64,000 nucleotides of DNA from the NCBI GenBank assembly GCA_024636295.1, contig JAGXHI010000007.1, positions 60,983-124,982 on the forward strand. The letters run 5' to 3'. Both the position numbers and the translations under genes were made by a program. Under the pieces are notes generated by a model, which was not told where the DNA came from, searched no databases, and saw only the letters and a list, made by a program, of their open reading frames with translations. Each line of letters starts with the position of its first letter. The first letter of the stretch is position 1. Origin of the DNA: Desulfuromonadales bacterium (GTDB taxonomy: Bacteria > Desulfobacterota > Desulfuromonadia > Desulfuromonadales > JAGXHI01). Below, piece by piece: positions 28,551 through 40,964 of the stretch.

Positions 28551-28732
28551 GTAACTACTCAGCCTGGAGTTTGTTTTTTCTGTAGGAGCGGCTTTAGCCG
28601 CGAATTATCGTGCCTGAAGGCGACTCCTACCCCGTCATTCCGGCATGATTTTGGCCGGAAGCCAGATTGTCTCCCCGGATCCCCGACAAAACCACTCGGG
28701 GATGACGACATTGTAGCGTGGTGAATAGTTAC
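28551..28732. repeat. MITE-like repeat containing a REP-type hairpin, copy A
   Basis: The segment is bounded by GTAACTACTCA (28551) and TGAATAGTTAC (ends 28732), near-perfect terminal inverted repeats. Inside are TGTAGGAGCGGCTTTAGCCG and a second palindrome around TTCCGGCATGATTTTGGCCGGAA. About 120 bp of it recur in inverted orientation at 35882-36000. The 387-base gap here holds nothing else I can support. Confidence 0.7.
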
Positions 28733-28813
28733 AAAAAATTTGCCCCTGATTTCATCTGCCGATTCAAAGGCGCGGCCAAAGACAGTGAGATGACCCGGCG
28801 TTCGAAGATTCGA

Positions 28814-29131
28814 TCATCGGATATGGAATCTCGGCTCCGTTATCGATTCTCCCCGGCAGACGGGACATTTTCCGGGCCGGGTGAGGCGGGAGCGTTTGGC
28901 GAAAACAAATCCGCACTTCCTGCATTCGGCGAAAACCACCGCCAACCGTGCCGGCCCCCTGGAAAGGGAGCGCCGGATATGCTCGAGGTGACCATAAACC
29001 GCCTTTTCCGGGATGCCGGCTTCGATGGATATCTCCCGCGCGCAGAGCTCCCGCTCTTCCAGAAGATCTGTGATTCGCCGGCGCACCGTCTCGGCGGACG
29101 GAACGGGAATGGTGGGAGGTTTTGCCCTCAT
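28814..29131 (-). CDS. Predicted transcriptional regulator, HTH fused to zinc ribbon (COG3357-like)
   Basis: 105 residues from the ATG at 29131, which has AGG eight bases upstream; a GTG at 29140 is an alternative. Residues about 12-60 form a winged helix (TVRRRITDLL, AREISIEAGIPEKAVYGHLEHI) and 65-95 a zinc ribbon (ECRKCGFVF with CPVCRG). This combination is COG3357. It probably acts as a DNA-binding repressor, target unknown. It is divergent from the NmrA-like oxidoreductase gene at 29253, a possible target. Confidence 0.75.
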   Translation of the reverse strand: MRAKPPTIPVPSAETVRRRITDLLEERELCAREISIEAGIPEKAVYGHLEHIRRSLSRGPARLAVVFAECRKCGFVFAKRSRLTRPGKCPVCRGESITEPRFHIR

Positions 29132-29252
29132 GAAAGACACCTGCGCATGAACGGATATTTTCTGTTATTCTGGGGATGGGTCGTTATTTCTTCACTCCGT
29201 CTTCCGAAGAAAACCGCTGGAACTGGAATTTCTTCCTCCAGGAGGTTACCAC

Positions 29253-30170
29253 ATGTCCGATGCTGAACTGAACATCGTCACCGGCGCCTACGGCTTTACC
29301 GGCAGGTACATCGCCCGGCGGCTCATTGACCAGGGCCAGAAGGTGAAGACCCTCACCGGTCATCCCGAGCGGGAATGCCCTTTCGGCGGGGAAGTGTCCG
29401 TCGCTCCCTATCTTTTTGACGAACCCCGAGCCCTGGCGGCGGAACTTGAGGGCGCGACGACCCTGTACAACACCTACTGGATCCGCATGGAACGAGGGAC
29501 GATGACCTTCGACAGGGCCGTCGTCAATACCGAGATCCTGATGCGCTCTGCCAGAAAGGCCGGCGTGCGACGGATCGTTCACATCAGCATCGTCAATGCC
29601 GACGAAAATTCTCCCTTCCCCTACTTCCGGGCAAAATGGCAGGCCGAACAGGTGATCCGGAATTCCGGTCTGGAGCATACGGTCCTTCGCCCCACGATCC
29701 TCTTCGGGCGGGAAAGTCTTCTCTTCAACAATCTCGCCTGGCTGATGCGGAAAATGCCCACCTTCGCGATTCCGGGAAAGGGCGACTACCGTCTTCAGCC
29801 GCTTCACGTGAATGACCTGGCGGAAATGGCCGTCGATGCGGGCCTGCGGAGCGAAAATGACGTTCGCGACGCCGCGGGCCCGGAGATTTTCACGTTCGAG
29901 GAGTTGATCCGCCTGATGACCCGGGAGATCCATCCCCGGATCCGCATCATGCACATCCAGCCGGAACGGGCTTTGCATATGAGCAAGTGGCTGGGAGGAA
30001 TGGTCAAGGATGTTCCTCTCACCCGGGATGAAATGGGCGGGCTCATGCAGAGTCTGCTCGTTTCCGGATCGCCGCCGGAAGGCCGAACCCGCTTCAGCGA
30101 CTGGCTCAGGGAAAACGCCACTGGGCTGGGCGCCAAATACCGCTCGGAAGTCCGGCACCATTTTCGCTGA
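29253..30170 (+). CDS. NAD(P)-binding SDR/NmrA-like protein
   Basis: 305 residues with a Rossmann start NIVTGAYGFTGRYIARRL (GxxGxxG), then the segment RRIVHISIVNADENSPFPYFRAKWQAEQ, where the Y-x-x-x-K pair of atypical SDRs is seen, and LRPTILFG. It matches the NmrA/complex I NDUFA9-like extended SDR group, which bind NAD(P) and act as oxidoreductases, epimerases or redox sensors. AGGAGG lies about 8 bases before the ATG. The substrate is not predictable. Confidence 0.82.
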   Translation: MSDAELNIVTGAYGFTGRYIARRLIDQGQKVKTLTGHPERECPFGGEVSVAPYLFDEPRALAAELEGATTLYNTYWIRMERGTMTFDRAVVNTEILMRSARKAGVRRIVHISIVNADENSPFPYFRAKWQAEQVIRNSGLEHTVLRPTILFGRESLLFNNLAWLMRKMPTFAIPGKGDYRLQPLHVNDLAEMAVDAGLRSENDVRDAAGPEIFTFEELIRLMTREIHPRIRIMHIQPERALHMSKWLGGMVKDVPLTRDEMGGLMQSLLVSGSPPEGRTRFSDWLRENATGLGAKYRSEVRHHFR

Positions 30171-30183
30171 AGAAAGGAAAAAC

Positions 30184-30357
30184 TGTTGAATCGTTGAATT
30201 GTTGAAACCGTTGAGCTGCTGAATCGTTGAATCGTTGAACTGTTTAAATGCTTGAAGAAAATCAATGAAGATTTTAACGATTCAACGGTTTTAACTCTTT
30301 TCAGCGATTCAACTCTTTTCAACGCTTTTTTCAACGATTCAACGCTTCTTTCAACGA
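30184..30357. repeat. Octamer repeat array: GTTGAATC units facing inverted GATTCAAC units
   Basis: From 30184 to about 30245 the plus strand is a run of GTTGAATC-like octamers with small variations; after a roughly 30-base spacer, from about 30276 to 30357, the inverse unit (GATTCAAC with CTTTT spacers) recurs. The two arms can pair into a long imperfect hairpin between the oxidoreductase and the TPR gene. It is not CRISPR-like because there are no unique spacers. Confidence 0.7.
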
Positions 30358-30375
30358 ATTTCCGCCTGGGGTGAA

Positions 30376-30822
30376 ATGATGAATGACGAACTGAAATTGT
30401 TGATCCGGGAAGGAATTACAGCCATCGCCAACGGGAACACCCTGATGGCCCTGATGCATTTCGAAGAGGCGAACCGCCAGGGCGGCGCCAATCCCACCGT
30501 TTTTTCCTACCTGGGATTCTGCCTGGCCCGTGAGCACCGGCAGTTCAACAAGGGAGCATCCCTGTGCACCCGCGCCATCCAGGCCGAGCCAAACCGGTCG
30601 GTGCACTACCTCAATCTGGGCCGCGTCTACCTCATGGCGGGCCAGAGAGGGCGAGCGATCAGCGCCTTCCGACATGGGCTGAAACGGGAGCGGAATCAGC
30701 AGATCATCAACGAACTCAGGAAAATGGGCCTGCGCAAGTCGCCCGTCCTGGGCTCCCTCCGGAGGGAACACTTCCTGAACAAGCTCCTGGGCTTCGCCTA
30801 CGCCCGGCTGGGTTTCCGGTAA
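30376..30822 (+). CDS. TPR protein (148 aa)
   Basis: 148 residues with three helical repeat units: LMALMHFEEANRQGGANPTV, KGASLCTRAIQAEPNRSVHY, and LGRVYLMAGQRGRAISAFRH with A-G-G-A-P spacing typical of TPRs. Soluble, basic C terminus. It probably serves protein binding. Preceded by the GTTGAATC repeat array. Confidence 0.7.
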   Translation: MMNDELKLLIREGITAIANGNTLMALMHFEEANRQGGANPTVFSYLGFCLAREHRQFNKGASLCTRAIQAEPNRSVHYLNLGRVYLMAGQRGRAISAFRHGLKRERNQQIINELRKMGLRKSPVLGSLRREHFLNKLLGFAYARLGFR

Positions 30823-31114
30823 GGATGTTAAATTTGTTGTCCCCTGGACCAATCAAAAATTTCAACTGATGCTACTTTACTCAAGTTCACCAATCAGAGA
30901 CAAAACCAAGCATCACCGCTGAGCTCACAGAGAAAAATCATTGAGTAAGATCTATTTTTCCTTTGTTTTGACCAAGACCATGGATTTTCTCTCATTCCGT
31001 TCTCAGTGGACTCTAGAGAGCGCAGCGAACGGGTGGTGATAAAGCTCTTGACTCCAAGAGGAAATTGGTCCGATCTTTCTTTTTACTGAAGTCGAAGTGG
31101 ATAACCGGTAAATT

Positions 31115-32203
31115 TTATTCCCCCAGATAGCGTGCAAGGAGATCCCGCCACCATCGTGAATTGATGTTTTCCAGCAGGGCGCGGTTGATTTGTTCCCGCA
31201 ACGGACTTTCGGGAGCAAGGCCAATGGCGTAATCCTGCCTCGCGAAGGTTCCGGGCAGGATGTGCACCCGGCCCTGCCAGTCCTGAGATCTCGACAGGTA
31301 TTGCAGCAGGGGAGCATCGTACACCACGGCTTCGACTTCCCCCGCGATCAGCGCCCGCAGGGCTTCTTCGGGGGAATTTCGGGAACCGAAAGCGATGCCG
31401 CGATTCTCCAGGTAGGCTGCGCTTGTGGACCGGGGAACGGTGGCCACGCTTACCCTCGCAAGGTCCTGCGGCCCCTCGATCCGGCTGCCGAGAGTTCCCA
31501 CCGTGAGCGAGGAGGTGATCGCCGCGGTGAAACTGGAGATGATGATAATCGCGACGAACATCCAGACCAGGGCCACCAGGCGCCCTCCGGGAGTGACCGG
31601 CGCCTTGTCGCCGTATCCGACAGTCGTCATGGTGACCGCCGACCACCAGAAACCGGCGCCCACGCCCCGGAGAAACCCGCCGCCGAACTGCTCCGGATTC
31701 CGCCGCCGCTCAAAGAACCAGACCAGGGCGCCGCAGATCAGCAACAGGAGTGCGAGAGAAACGATCACCGTCAGGAATTCCAGTGAAAAGAACCGCTCCG
31801 CCACGCGCAGCCATCCCCCGCCCTCCCGGGGGGGTACCGCGATGGCCAGCCCCGTGGTGTAAAAGGGATGGGTGAAATCGATCCTCGCTTCCCGATCGGC
31901 GGTGACCGTCAGCGCCGCGACCGAGGCGTTCAGCGTCCCGTCGGTCAGCCCCGTCAGCAGCCCATCCAGATCCGTCTCCCGGAACTCGTAGTTCAATTCC
32001 AGCTCCTCCGCGATCCGGCGCCACAGCTCGATGCTGATCCCGGTCCATTTGCCCTCCTCCGTCCGAAGGGCGAAGGGAGCCGCCGGCTTCGTCCCGACAA
32101 CCCAGCTTCCCGTTCCCCCGGAGGTCTGCCCCCGGACCTCCGCCGGCCCGCACACCAGAAGGAACAGCAGCAGAATTCCTCCTCCAAAATTCCATTTCTC
32201 CAT
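31115..32203 (-). CDS. Glutamate receptor-like potassium channel (GluR0-type)
   Basis: 362 residues from the ATG at 32203 (AAGG eight bases upstream). Signal peptide about 1-26, a periplasmic solute-binding half (SBP_bac_3 fold: WTGISIELWRRIAEEL, VAALTVTADREARIDF), membrane segment about 141-164, pore loop with TTVGYGD (193-199), a second membrane segment about 209-228, then the second half of the binding domain (VATVPRSTSAAYL, EAVVYDAPLLQYL). This is the GluR0 layout: a ligand-gated K+ channel. The selectivity filter is intact; the ligand is probably an amino acid. A 44-aa membrane peptide gene precedes it on the same strand, 11 bases away. Confidence 0.85.
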   Translation of the reverse strand: MEKWNFGGGILLLFLLVCGPAEVRGQTSGGTGSWVVGTKPAAPFALRTEEGKWTGISIELWRRIAEELELNYEFRETDLDGLLTGLTDGTLNASVAALTVTADREARIDFTHPFYTTGLAIAVPPREGGGWLRVAERFFSLEFLTVIVSLALLLLICGALVWFFERRRNPEQFGGGFLRGVGAGFWWSAVTMTTVGYGDKAPVTPGGRLVALVWMFVAIIIISSFTAAITSSLTVGTLGSRIEGPQDLARVSVATVPRSTSAAYLENRGIAFGSRNSPEEALRALIAGEVEAVVYDAPLLQYLSRSQDWQGRVHILPGTFARQDYAIGLAPESPLREQINRALLENINSRWWRDLLARYLGE

Positions 32204-32214
32204 CGTAAAAACCT

Positions 32215-32349
32215 TCAGTATCCGTAAAAAAGCCCCAGAATACCGACGATAATCAGGTAAATCGCCACGATATAACTCAAAAGACGCGGAACGATCAGGA
32301 TCAGGATGCCGGCAATCAAGGCGATGATCGGCTGCGGGGTCCATTCCAT
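32215..32349 (-). CDS. DUF3096 family small membrane protein (44 aa)
   Basis: 44 residues: MEWTPQPIIALIAGILILIV, then PRLLSYIVAIYLIIVGILGL, ending FYGY. Two hydrophobic helices, the usual DUF3096 signature with PLIALIAGILILI and the NYIVAIYLI-type second helix. GGAG lies 8 bases upstream of the ATG at 32349. It is 11 bases upstream of the channel gene, so they share a transcript. Too short for automatic gene tracks. Function unknown; a possible auxiliary peptide of the channel. Confidence 0.8.
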   Translation of the reverse strand: MEWTPQPIIALIAGILILIVPRLLSYIVAIYLIIVGILGLFYGY

Positions 32350-32514
32350 ATGATTTCTCCTTTTGTAATCCCGTTGATCGGATGTTGACTCCATTTAGAT
32401 TGGATCAGATCGGCCTTTTGTCAAATCGAGCGCGGAATTTCAGCGTTTGCGGCAGCCCCGATTTTTTCCGAAATGGCGTTAAGTTCATGGATGCCGAAAT
32501 GAATTGGGGCAATT

Positions 32515-32550
32515 AGTCCACTTTTAAAAAATTCGCGAATCAGTTATAAT
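32515..32550 (+). promoter_or_regulatory. Putative promoter region before the CheB-CheR gene
   Basis: TATAAT at 32545-32550 is a perfect -10 box next to the palindrome ATTCGCGAAT (32531-32540); no good -35 box is seen 17 bases upstream, so a regulator-assisted promoter is possible. The rest of the 32350-32758 gap shows nothing clear. Confidence 0.3.
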
Positions 32551-32758
32551 TTTGCCTTGTCTTCACATCATGCCAACCGGAAAGACAAAAATACATGGGC
32601 CGGACCCGCGACCCCTGAGGTCCTCGTGCCATCATCGCTGGCCATCATCGCTGGAATAAAAGGGTGCGGATAGATAGTGAAGATAAAAGACGTTTATCTC
32701 CACGGCCTCGCGTGCGCGACGCGATGAAAAAGCTTTTTGATCAGAGGTATGAATCTCA

Positions 32759-35839
<3,081 letters not shown>

Positions 35840-35881
35840 GAGAATGAAAAAGCCCCGGCGCATCGGCCTCAAGGGGATCCG

Positions 35882-36000
35882 GAGACACAGTCTGGGTTCC
35901 GGCCAAAATCATGCCGGAGGGTAGAAGTCGCCTTCAGGCACGATAATTCGCGGCTAAAGCCGCTCCTACAGAAAAAACGAACTTCAGGCTGAATAGTTAT
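35882..36000. repeat. Inverted copy B of the 28551 repeat
   Basis: Read on the minus strand this stretch matches 28551-28677 closely: ATAACTATTCAGCCTG, CTGTAGGAGCGGCTTTAGCC, GCGAATTATCGTGCCTGAAG and CCGGCATGATTTTGGCCGGA are shared, with small indels. Only one terminal repeat is recognisable here, so this copy is truncated. Confidence 0.75.
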
Positions 36001-36032
36001 GAATCAGGAAGATAATCGGAATACGAGGGGCC

Positions 36033-38471
36033 ATGAAGAACCATAACACTTCCATCCATCGGGACCGCATGCGAAGTCTCGCCCGAGGGACGCTACGGGG
36101 GGAAAATCCGGACGTGGAGAATCTTTCGCCCGAGGACCTCAGGGTCCTGGTTCATGAGTTCGGCGTCTATCAGGTGGAACTGGAAACTCAGAACGAGGAG
36201 CTGAGGGAAACCCGCCAGCTCCTGGAGGAGGCCCGGGACTGCTATCGGGAGCTCTACGACTTTGCTCCCGTGGGCTATCTCACTCTGGATGTCATGGGCG
36301 TCATCCGCGAAGCCAATGTGGAAGGGAGCCGGATGCTGGACATGAAAAGGGCGCACCTCCTCGGCAGGGAACTGGCCGATCTGCTGGCCCGGGAAAGCGC
36401 CGGGATCCTGCGCCGAATGCTCCTTGAGAAGCAAACCAGAAATCTGGAGGTGCGGATCGGCGCCGCAACGGACGAGCGGCACCTGCGCCTGAACATCGCC
36501 CTCGACGCGAAGGAAAGCGGGATCGAGTACCGTACGGCGCTGATCGACGTCACCGACGCCCGGCGTGCGGAAAAGTCCCTTCGGCAAAGCGAAGCGCGCT
36601 TTCGGTCTCTGACCGAGACGGCCCCGCTCGGGATTTTCGAGGCCGACCGCAGCGGCCGCTTCACCTACATAAACCGGCAATGGGAGGTGATCACGGGAAT
36701 TTCGGCGAAACAGAGTTACGGCTTTGGTTGGTCTTCGGCGATTCATCCCGAGGAACGTCGCCGGATCCGGGAGGAGTGGTCCGGGCGCATCGGCGAGGGA
36801 CCCTGGCGCCAGGAGTTCCGGCTGAACAGACCCGACGGTTCGGAGGGCTGGGGCCGCATGCTGTCGTCTCCTACCGGAATGCGCAACGGACGTCCCACGG
36901 GATACGTGGGAACCCTGGAAGACATTACCGATCGCATGGAGGCGATACGGGAGAGTGAGAATCGCTATCGCGCGCTTGTGACGGCCAGTTCGGAAATTAT
37001 ATATCGCATGAGTCCGGACTGGAGTGAAATGCGCCAGCTCAACAGCAGCGGCTTTCTCGCCCCGACGGATAAGCCGAACCGCAACTGGCTTCAGGATTAC
37101 ATTCACCCGGATGATCAACAGTACGTGAAAACCGTCATCCAGGATGCCATTCAGACGAAGAGCATTTTCGAAATGGAATATCGAGTCCTTCGAGAGGACC
37201 GCAGCCTGGGGTGGACATTCTCCCGTGCGATTCCCCTGATCGATGCGAAAGGCGAAATCACCGAGTGGTTTGGTACCGCCAGCGACATCACCGAGCGCAG
37301 GCGGGCCGAGGAGGAAATCAAGAACGCCGGCATTCTGGCCGAAGAAGCGAGCCGCGCCAAGAGCGAGTTCCTGGCCAACATGAGCCACGAGATCCGCACA
37401 CCCATGACCGTAACCATGGGAGTGCTGGAGATCCTGGCCGATTCGAATCTGGAAGACCATCAGCGGCAGCTTGTGCAGATGGCCTCCGGTGCCTCCGAAG
37501 CCCTGCTGCGGTTGATCAACGACATCCTCGATTTTTCCAAGATCGAAGCCGGGAAAACGGAACTGCACCTTGAAGTCTGTTCCCTGCGTCACTGTCTCGA
37601 TTCGGCGATGGAGTTTTTTGCTCTCGAGGCGAAGAAAAAAGACCTCAGGATATCCGCCGAAATCTCCTCCGAAATTCCCGAGATTCTCTATTGCGACGGG
37701 GACAAGATTAAGCAGGTCATGCTCAACCTGCTCAGCAACGCGATTAAATTCACGGAAAAAGGAGGGATCACCCTGAAGGCGGAGCCGGCGGACGGCGAAA
37801 ATCTCCGGATCTCCCTCAGGGATACGGGAATCGGGATGCCGCGAGAGAAAATGGACGAGCTCTTCCAGAGCTTCAGCCAGCTGGACGCCTCCCGCACCCG
37901 AAAATACGGAGGCTCGGGCCTGGGCCTGGCCATCAGCAAGGGGTTGGTGGAGCTGATGGGAGGCGAAATCCACGCGGAGAGCCATCCGGGGGACGGAAGC
38001 GTCTTCTCCTTTACCATTCCCCTCCACCGGGTGGAAGGTCTGCGAAACCCCTCGGGAAAGACTCCCCCGGCCGGGGAAGAGAGTAAATCCCTGTCCGCCC
38101 GCATCCTGGTGGCGGAGGACGATCCCCAGATACGAAAACTGCTGGAGGTCATCCTTGTCCGCTGGGGCGGCGAGGTGGTGACCGTCCGGGACGGGGAAGA
38201 AGCGGTCAAGGCATGGCAGGAAAGCGGCTGCGACCTGATTCTGATGGATCTTCAGATGCCCCGGATGGATGGCCTGGAGGCGACCGGCCTGATTCGTCAA
38301 AAGGAAGGGGATGAAGGACGGATCCCCATCATCGCGCTGACCGCCCACGCCCGCAAGGATGACGAGACCCTGTGCCGGGAGGCGGGAATGGACGGATGGG
38401 TGACCAAGCCGATTGATTCCAACCTGCTTTATTCTGTTCTGCGAAAGTATGTGGGCTCCTCCGGCGGCTGA
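36033..38471 (+). CDS. Hybrid histidine kinase, PAS-PAS-PAS-HisKA-HATPase-REC
   Basis: 812 residues, cytoplasmic. Three PAS domains (about 72-180, 186-305, 308-425; the second contains WGRMLSSPTGMRNGRP), HisKA with SHEIRTP (H452), HATPase with NLLSNAIKFTEKGG and GSGLGLAISKGLV, and a C-terminal receiver (AEDDPQIRKLLEVIL, LILMDLQMPRMDG with the phospho-acceptor D, AGMDGWVTKPID). Probably a phosphorelay kinase acting with the CheB-CheR-PAS protein upstream. GAGG precedes the ATG by 4 bases. No transmembrane segment, so it senses an internal signal. Confidence 0.9.
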   Translation: MKNHNTSIHRDRMRSLARGTLRGENPDVENLSPEDLRVLVHEFGVYQVELETQNEELRETRQLLEEARDCYRELYDFAPVGYLTLDVMGVIREANVEGSRMLDMKRAHLLGRELADLLARESAGILRRMLLEKQTRNLEVRIGAATDERHLRLNIALDAKESGIEYRTALIDVTDARRAEKSLRQSEARFRSLTETAPLGIFEADRSGRFTYINRQWEVITGISAKQSYGFGWSSAIHPEERRRIREEWSGRIGEGPWRQEFRLNRPDGSEGWGRMLSSPTGMRNGRPTGYVGTLEDITDRMEAIRESENRYRALVTASSEIIYRMSPDWSEMRQLNSSGFLAPTDKPNRNWLQDYIHPDDQQYVKTVIQDAIQTKSIFEMEYRVLREDRSLGWTFSRAIPLIDAKGEITEWFGTASDITERRRAEEEIKNAGILAEEASRAKSEFLANMSHEIRTPMTVTMGVLEILADSNLEDHQRQLVQMASGASEALLRLINDILDFSKIEAGKTELHLEVCSLRHCLDSAMEFFALEAKKKDLRISAEISSEIPEILYCDGDKIKQVMLNLLSNAIKFTEKGGITLKAEPADGENLRISLRDTGIGMPREKMDELFQSFSQLDASRTRKYGGSGLGLAISKGLVELMGGEIHAESHPGDGSVFSFTIPLHRVEGLRNPSGKTPPAGEESKSLSARILVAEDDPQIRKLLEVILVRWGGEVVTVRDGEEAVKAWQESGCDLILMDLQMPRMDGLEATGLIRQKEGDEGRIPIIALTAHARKDDETLCREAGMDGWVTKPIDSNLLYSVLRKYVGSSGG

Positions 38472-38746
38472 GGTCCCCGGAAATGGCTGTGGCTTACCGC
38501 ACTCCCTCTCAGGCTAGGCCCGCACCCAGGACGCATGGACCGCCGGCCGAAAAACCATTCTCTCATCAATTCTCCCTCCCGTTTGCCAAGCAGAAGATCA
38601 CCCGGTAGAATTTAGATATTAATGAGTGGGCCCTCCGCAGCCACCCCGTCGACCGGGGAACAGCCGGTTCCCGGCGCCTGACGGAAGACCCCTCACCCCT
38701 CCCGCCCCTTAAAGCGGAATCCATAAAAGAAAAGGATTCAGAATTC

Positions 38747-40243
38747 ATGGAGATCAAGACCCGAGTCGGACACCCCCTTAAACAGAAAACCCCCTGTGTT
38801 GTGATCGGAGCTTTTGAAGGAAAGTTGACCGCTCCCCTTCTCAAGGAGCTGGATGACAGTCTTGAGGGCATCTTCACCCGCGCGGTCAAGGCCGGTGAAT
38901 TCACGGGCAAAAACCGTGAAACCCTGCTTCTTCACCCCGGCAGGCGACTTCCCGCCGAGCGCATTCTGGTGGTGGGGCTCGGCAGAGAGCGGGAGTGTCG
39001 ACAGGAAAGGCTGCGCCAGGCGTCGGGCACGGCGGCGACATTCCTGCAGAGCCGCAAAATCGTCTCCTACGTCCTCGGACTCCCCGTTTCCGGAAAGAAC
39101 CTGGACGCCCGAAAGGGCGCACAGGCCCTCACGGAGGGAATCGCACTGGCCTCCTACCGCTTCGATCGGTACCGGAAAAATGAAAACGGAGAAAAATCCC
39201 CCGCACCGGAGCAGGTGACGCTTCTCGTCGAAAAGAAAATCCAGACGGAGGCGGACAGGGGGATCGCGGAGGCGATGAGCATCTGCCGGGGCGTCACACT
39301 GGCCCGCGATCTCGTCAACGAACCGGGCAACGCCAAAGCCCCCGAATTTCTCGCGGAACAGGCCAGGACCATTGCCGCGGAAACAGGCATCAAATGCACC
39401 ATACTGGAGAAAAAGGAGCTTGAGAGCGAAGGGCTGGGTGCTCTTCTCGGCGTGGCGCAGGGCAGCGTGAGGGAACCCAGACTGATCATCCTCGAGTACC
39501 GGGGAGGAAACAACTCCGCCCGGCCCATCGCGCTGATCGGCAAGGGCGTGGTGTTCGATGCCGGTGGCATCTCCCTCAAGCCGGCCGAAAAAATGGAGGA
39601 GATGAAGATGGATATGGCCGGCGGCGCTGCGGTCCTTGGCGCCATGCTTTCGGCTGCGCTTCTCAAGCTGCCGGTCAACCTCGTGGGCATCGTTCCCGCG
39701 GTGGAAAACCTGCCGTCCGGAACCGCCATGCGGCCGGGAGATATCCTGACCTCCCTCTCCGGCAGGACGATCGAGGTGATAAATACCGATGCCGAAGGAC
39801 GACTCATCCTGGCGGACGCCCTGACCTGGGCCAAACGTTATGATCCCCGGGTGGTGATCGACCTGGCCACCCTGACCGGCGCCTGCGTCATCGCTCTTGG
39901 CCATCACGCCACAGCGGTTCTGGGCAACCACGACAGCCTCATCCGGCAGCTGATTCGCGCCGGCGAGGAAACCGGCGAACGGCTGTGGCAGCTGCCCCTC
40001 TGGGAGGACTATTCGGCGCAGATCAAGAGCGAGTTCGCGGACGTGCGAAATACCGGGGGACGACCCGCGGGCACGATAACAGCAGCGACTTTTTTGCAGA
40101 AATTCGCTTCCGATTTCACCTGGGCCCATCTGGACATTGCAGGAACCGCCTGGGAGGAAAAGGGCCGGCCCTATCAGCCCAAGGGAGCCACGGGAATCGG
40201 CGTCCGGCTGCTGATTGATTATCTGCAGAGGGCGGCGACCTAG
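38747..40243 (+). CDS. pepA: Leucyl aminopeptidase
   Basis: 498 residues, the usual PepA length. The signature NTDAEGRL with GKGVVFDAGGISLKP, MKMDMAGGA and a TLTGACVIALG segment gives the two-zinc M17 active site. It removes N-terminal amino acids from peptides in the cytoplasm; PepA can also bind DNA in some bacteria. AAAGG lies about 11 bases before the ATG. No operon partner on this strand. Confidence 0.95.
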   Translation: MEIKTRVGHPLKQKTPCVVIGAFEGKLTAPLLKELDDSLEGIFTRAVKAGEFTGKNRETLLLHPGRRLPAERILVVGLGRERECRQERLRQASGTAATFLQSRKIVSYVLGLPVSGKNLDARKGAQALTEGIALASYRFDRYRKNENGEKSPAPEQVTLLVEKKIQTEADRGIAEAMSICRGVTLARDLVNEPGNAKAPEFLAEQARTIAAETGIKCTILEKKELESEGLGALLGVAQGSVREPRLIILEYRGGNNSARPIALIGKGVVFDAGGISLKPAEKMEEMKMDMAGGAAVLGAMLSAALLKLPVNLVGIVPAVENLPSGTAMRPGDILTSLSGRTIEVINTDAEGRLILADALTWAKRYDPRVVIDLATLTGACVIALGHHATAVLGNHDSLIRQLIRAGEETGERLWQLPLWEDYSAQIKSEFADVRNTGGRPAGTITAATFLQKFASDFTWAHLDIAGTAWEEKGRPYQPKGATGIGVRLLIDYLQRAAT

Positions 40244-40799
40244 ATTTCGTCCGGAAACGGCCTTTGTGTTTCCCTGAGTCTCAAAAAATCCGATGGTACG
40301 CGGATCAAATCTGATGCTTCGCAGACGCGGATTAAAATCTGATATAAGCTTAGGTTTTAAATCAGATCTTTATCCGCGCCTTTTCCGCGTAAATCCGCGT
40401 CCTATTGCCCTTGGGTATCCTAAATCATTTAGGGAGAGGGTAAAAATTTGAATCCCCTCCCCTCAGTCTCCTCTCACAAAGGGGAGGGGAAGCTAAGCTT
40501 GAACCAATCACCTATCACTCATTACTAAATCTTTACCCGTCCGAAAACTGCTTTGTCCTTCCCGAAGTTTCCGGACGGGCGCGATCTGGGAGGGAAATCT
40601 TTCCGCCGATTGCCGGCGGGGAATTCCGTGGTATTCTGGGAGCAGATACCCCAAAAGATCGGATTGATAAGAACCTGGAAAAAATCAAAAACTTTTTTCT
40701 TCCCTGCCCCATGTAAAGCAAAGGTTGGCGAAAGAGGCTTTGAACGATAAAAGAAGACCAGCCTTGAGAAAAAGGTTTTAAAAAAGCAGGAGAAAACCG
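40244..40799. other. Intergenic region with two palindromes
   Basis: No gene is seen. Two strong inverted repeats: GCGGATTAAAATCTGAT facing ATCAGATCTTTATCCGC (40327-40377), and CCCCTCCCCT facing AGGGGAGGGG (40454-40489, ten perfect pairs). Neither is followed by a T run on the plus strand, so they are more likely repeat elements than intrinsic terminators. Confidence 0.5.
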
Positions 40800-40964
40800 G
40801 TGCTCAAGTACTGTGCGTGGTGCGGTGAATACCAGGGAGCCACCGAATCACCGGGCCACCAGATCCGAAAACACGTCAGCGAAATCGATACCTCCACGAT
40901 CTGCCCGGTCTGCCGGGAAGATCTATGGGCACAATTTTCGGACGACGATTTCCTTCCCGCCTGA
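40800..40964 (+). CDS. Small zinc-ribbon protein (54 aa), GTG start
   Basis: 54 residues. It starts GTG at 40800 with AGGAG 8 bases upstream. The sequence has CAWCGEYQG and, later, CPVCREDLW, two CxxC knuckles about 29 residues apart, and ends DDDFLPA. It is likely a treble-clef or ribbon fold binding one zinc. No family assigned. It is followed by the cold-shock gene about 190 bases on. Confidence 0.65.
   Translation: MLKYCAWCGEYQGATESPGHQIRKHVSEIDTSTICPVCREDLWAQFSDDDFLPA

Noticed and set aside
36093..38348. 751-codon minus-strand frame
   Set aside because: Antisense shadow of the hybrid histidine kinase; no domain signatures on this strand.
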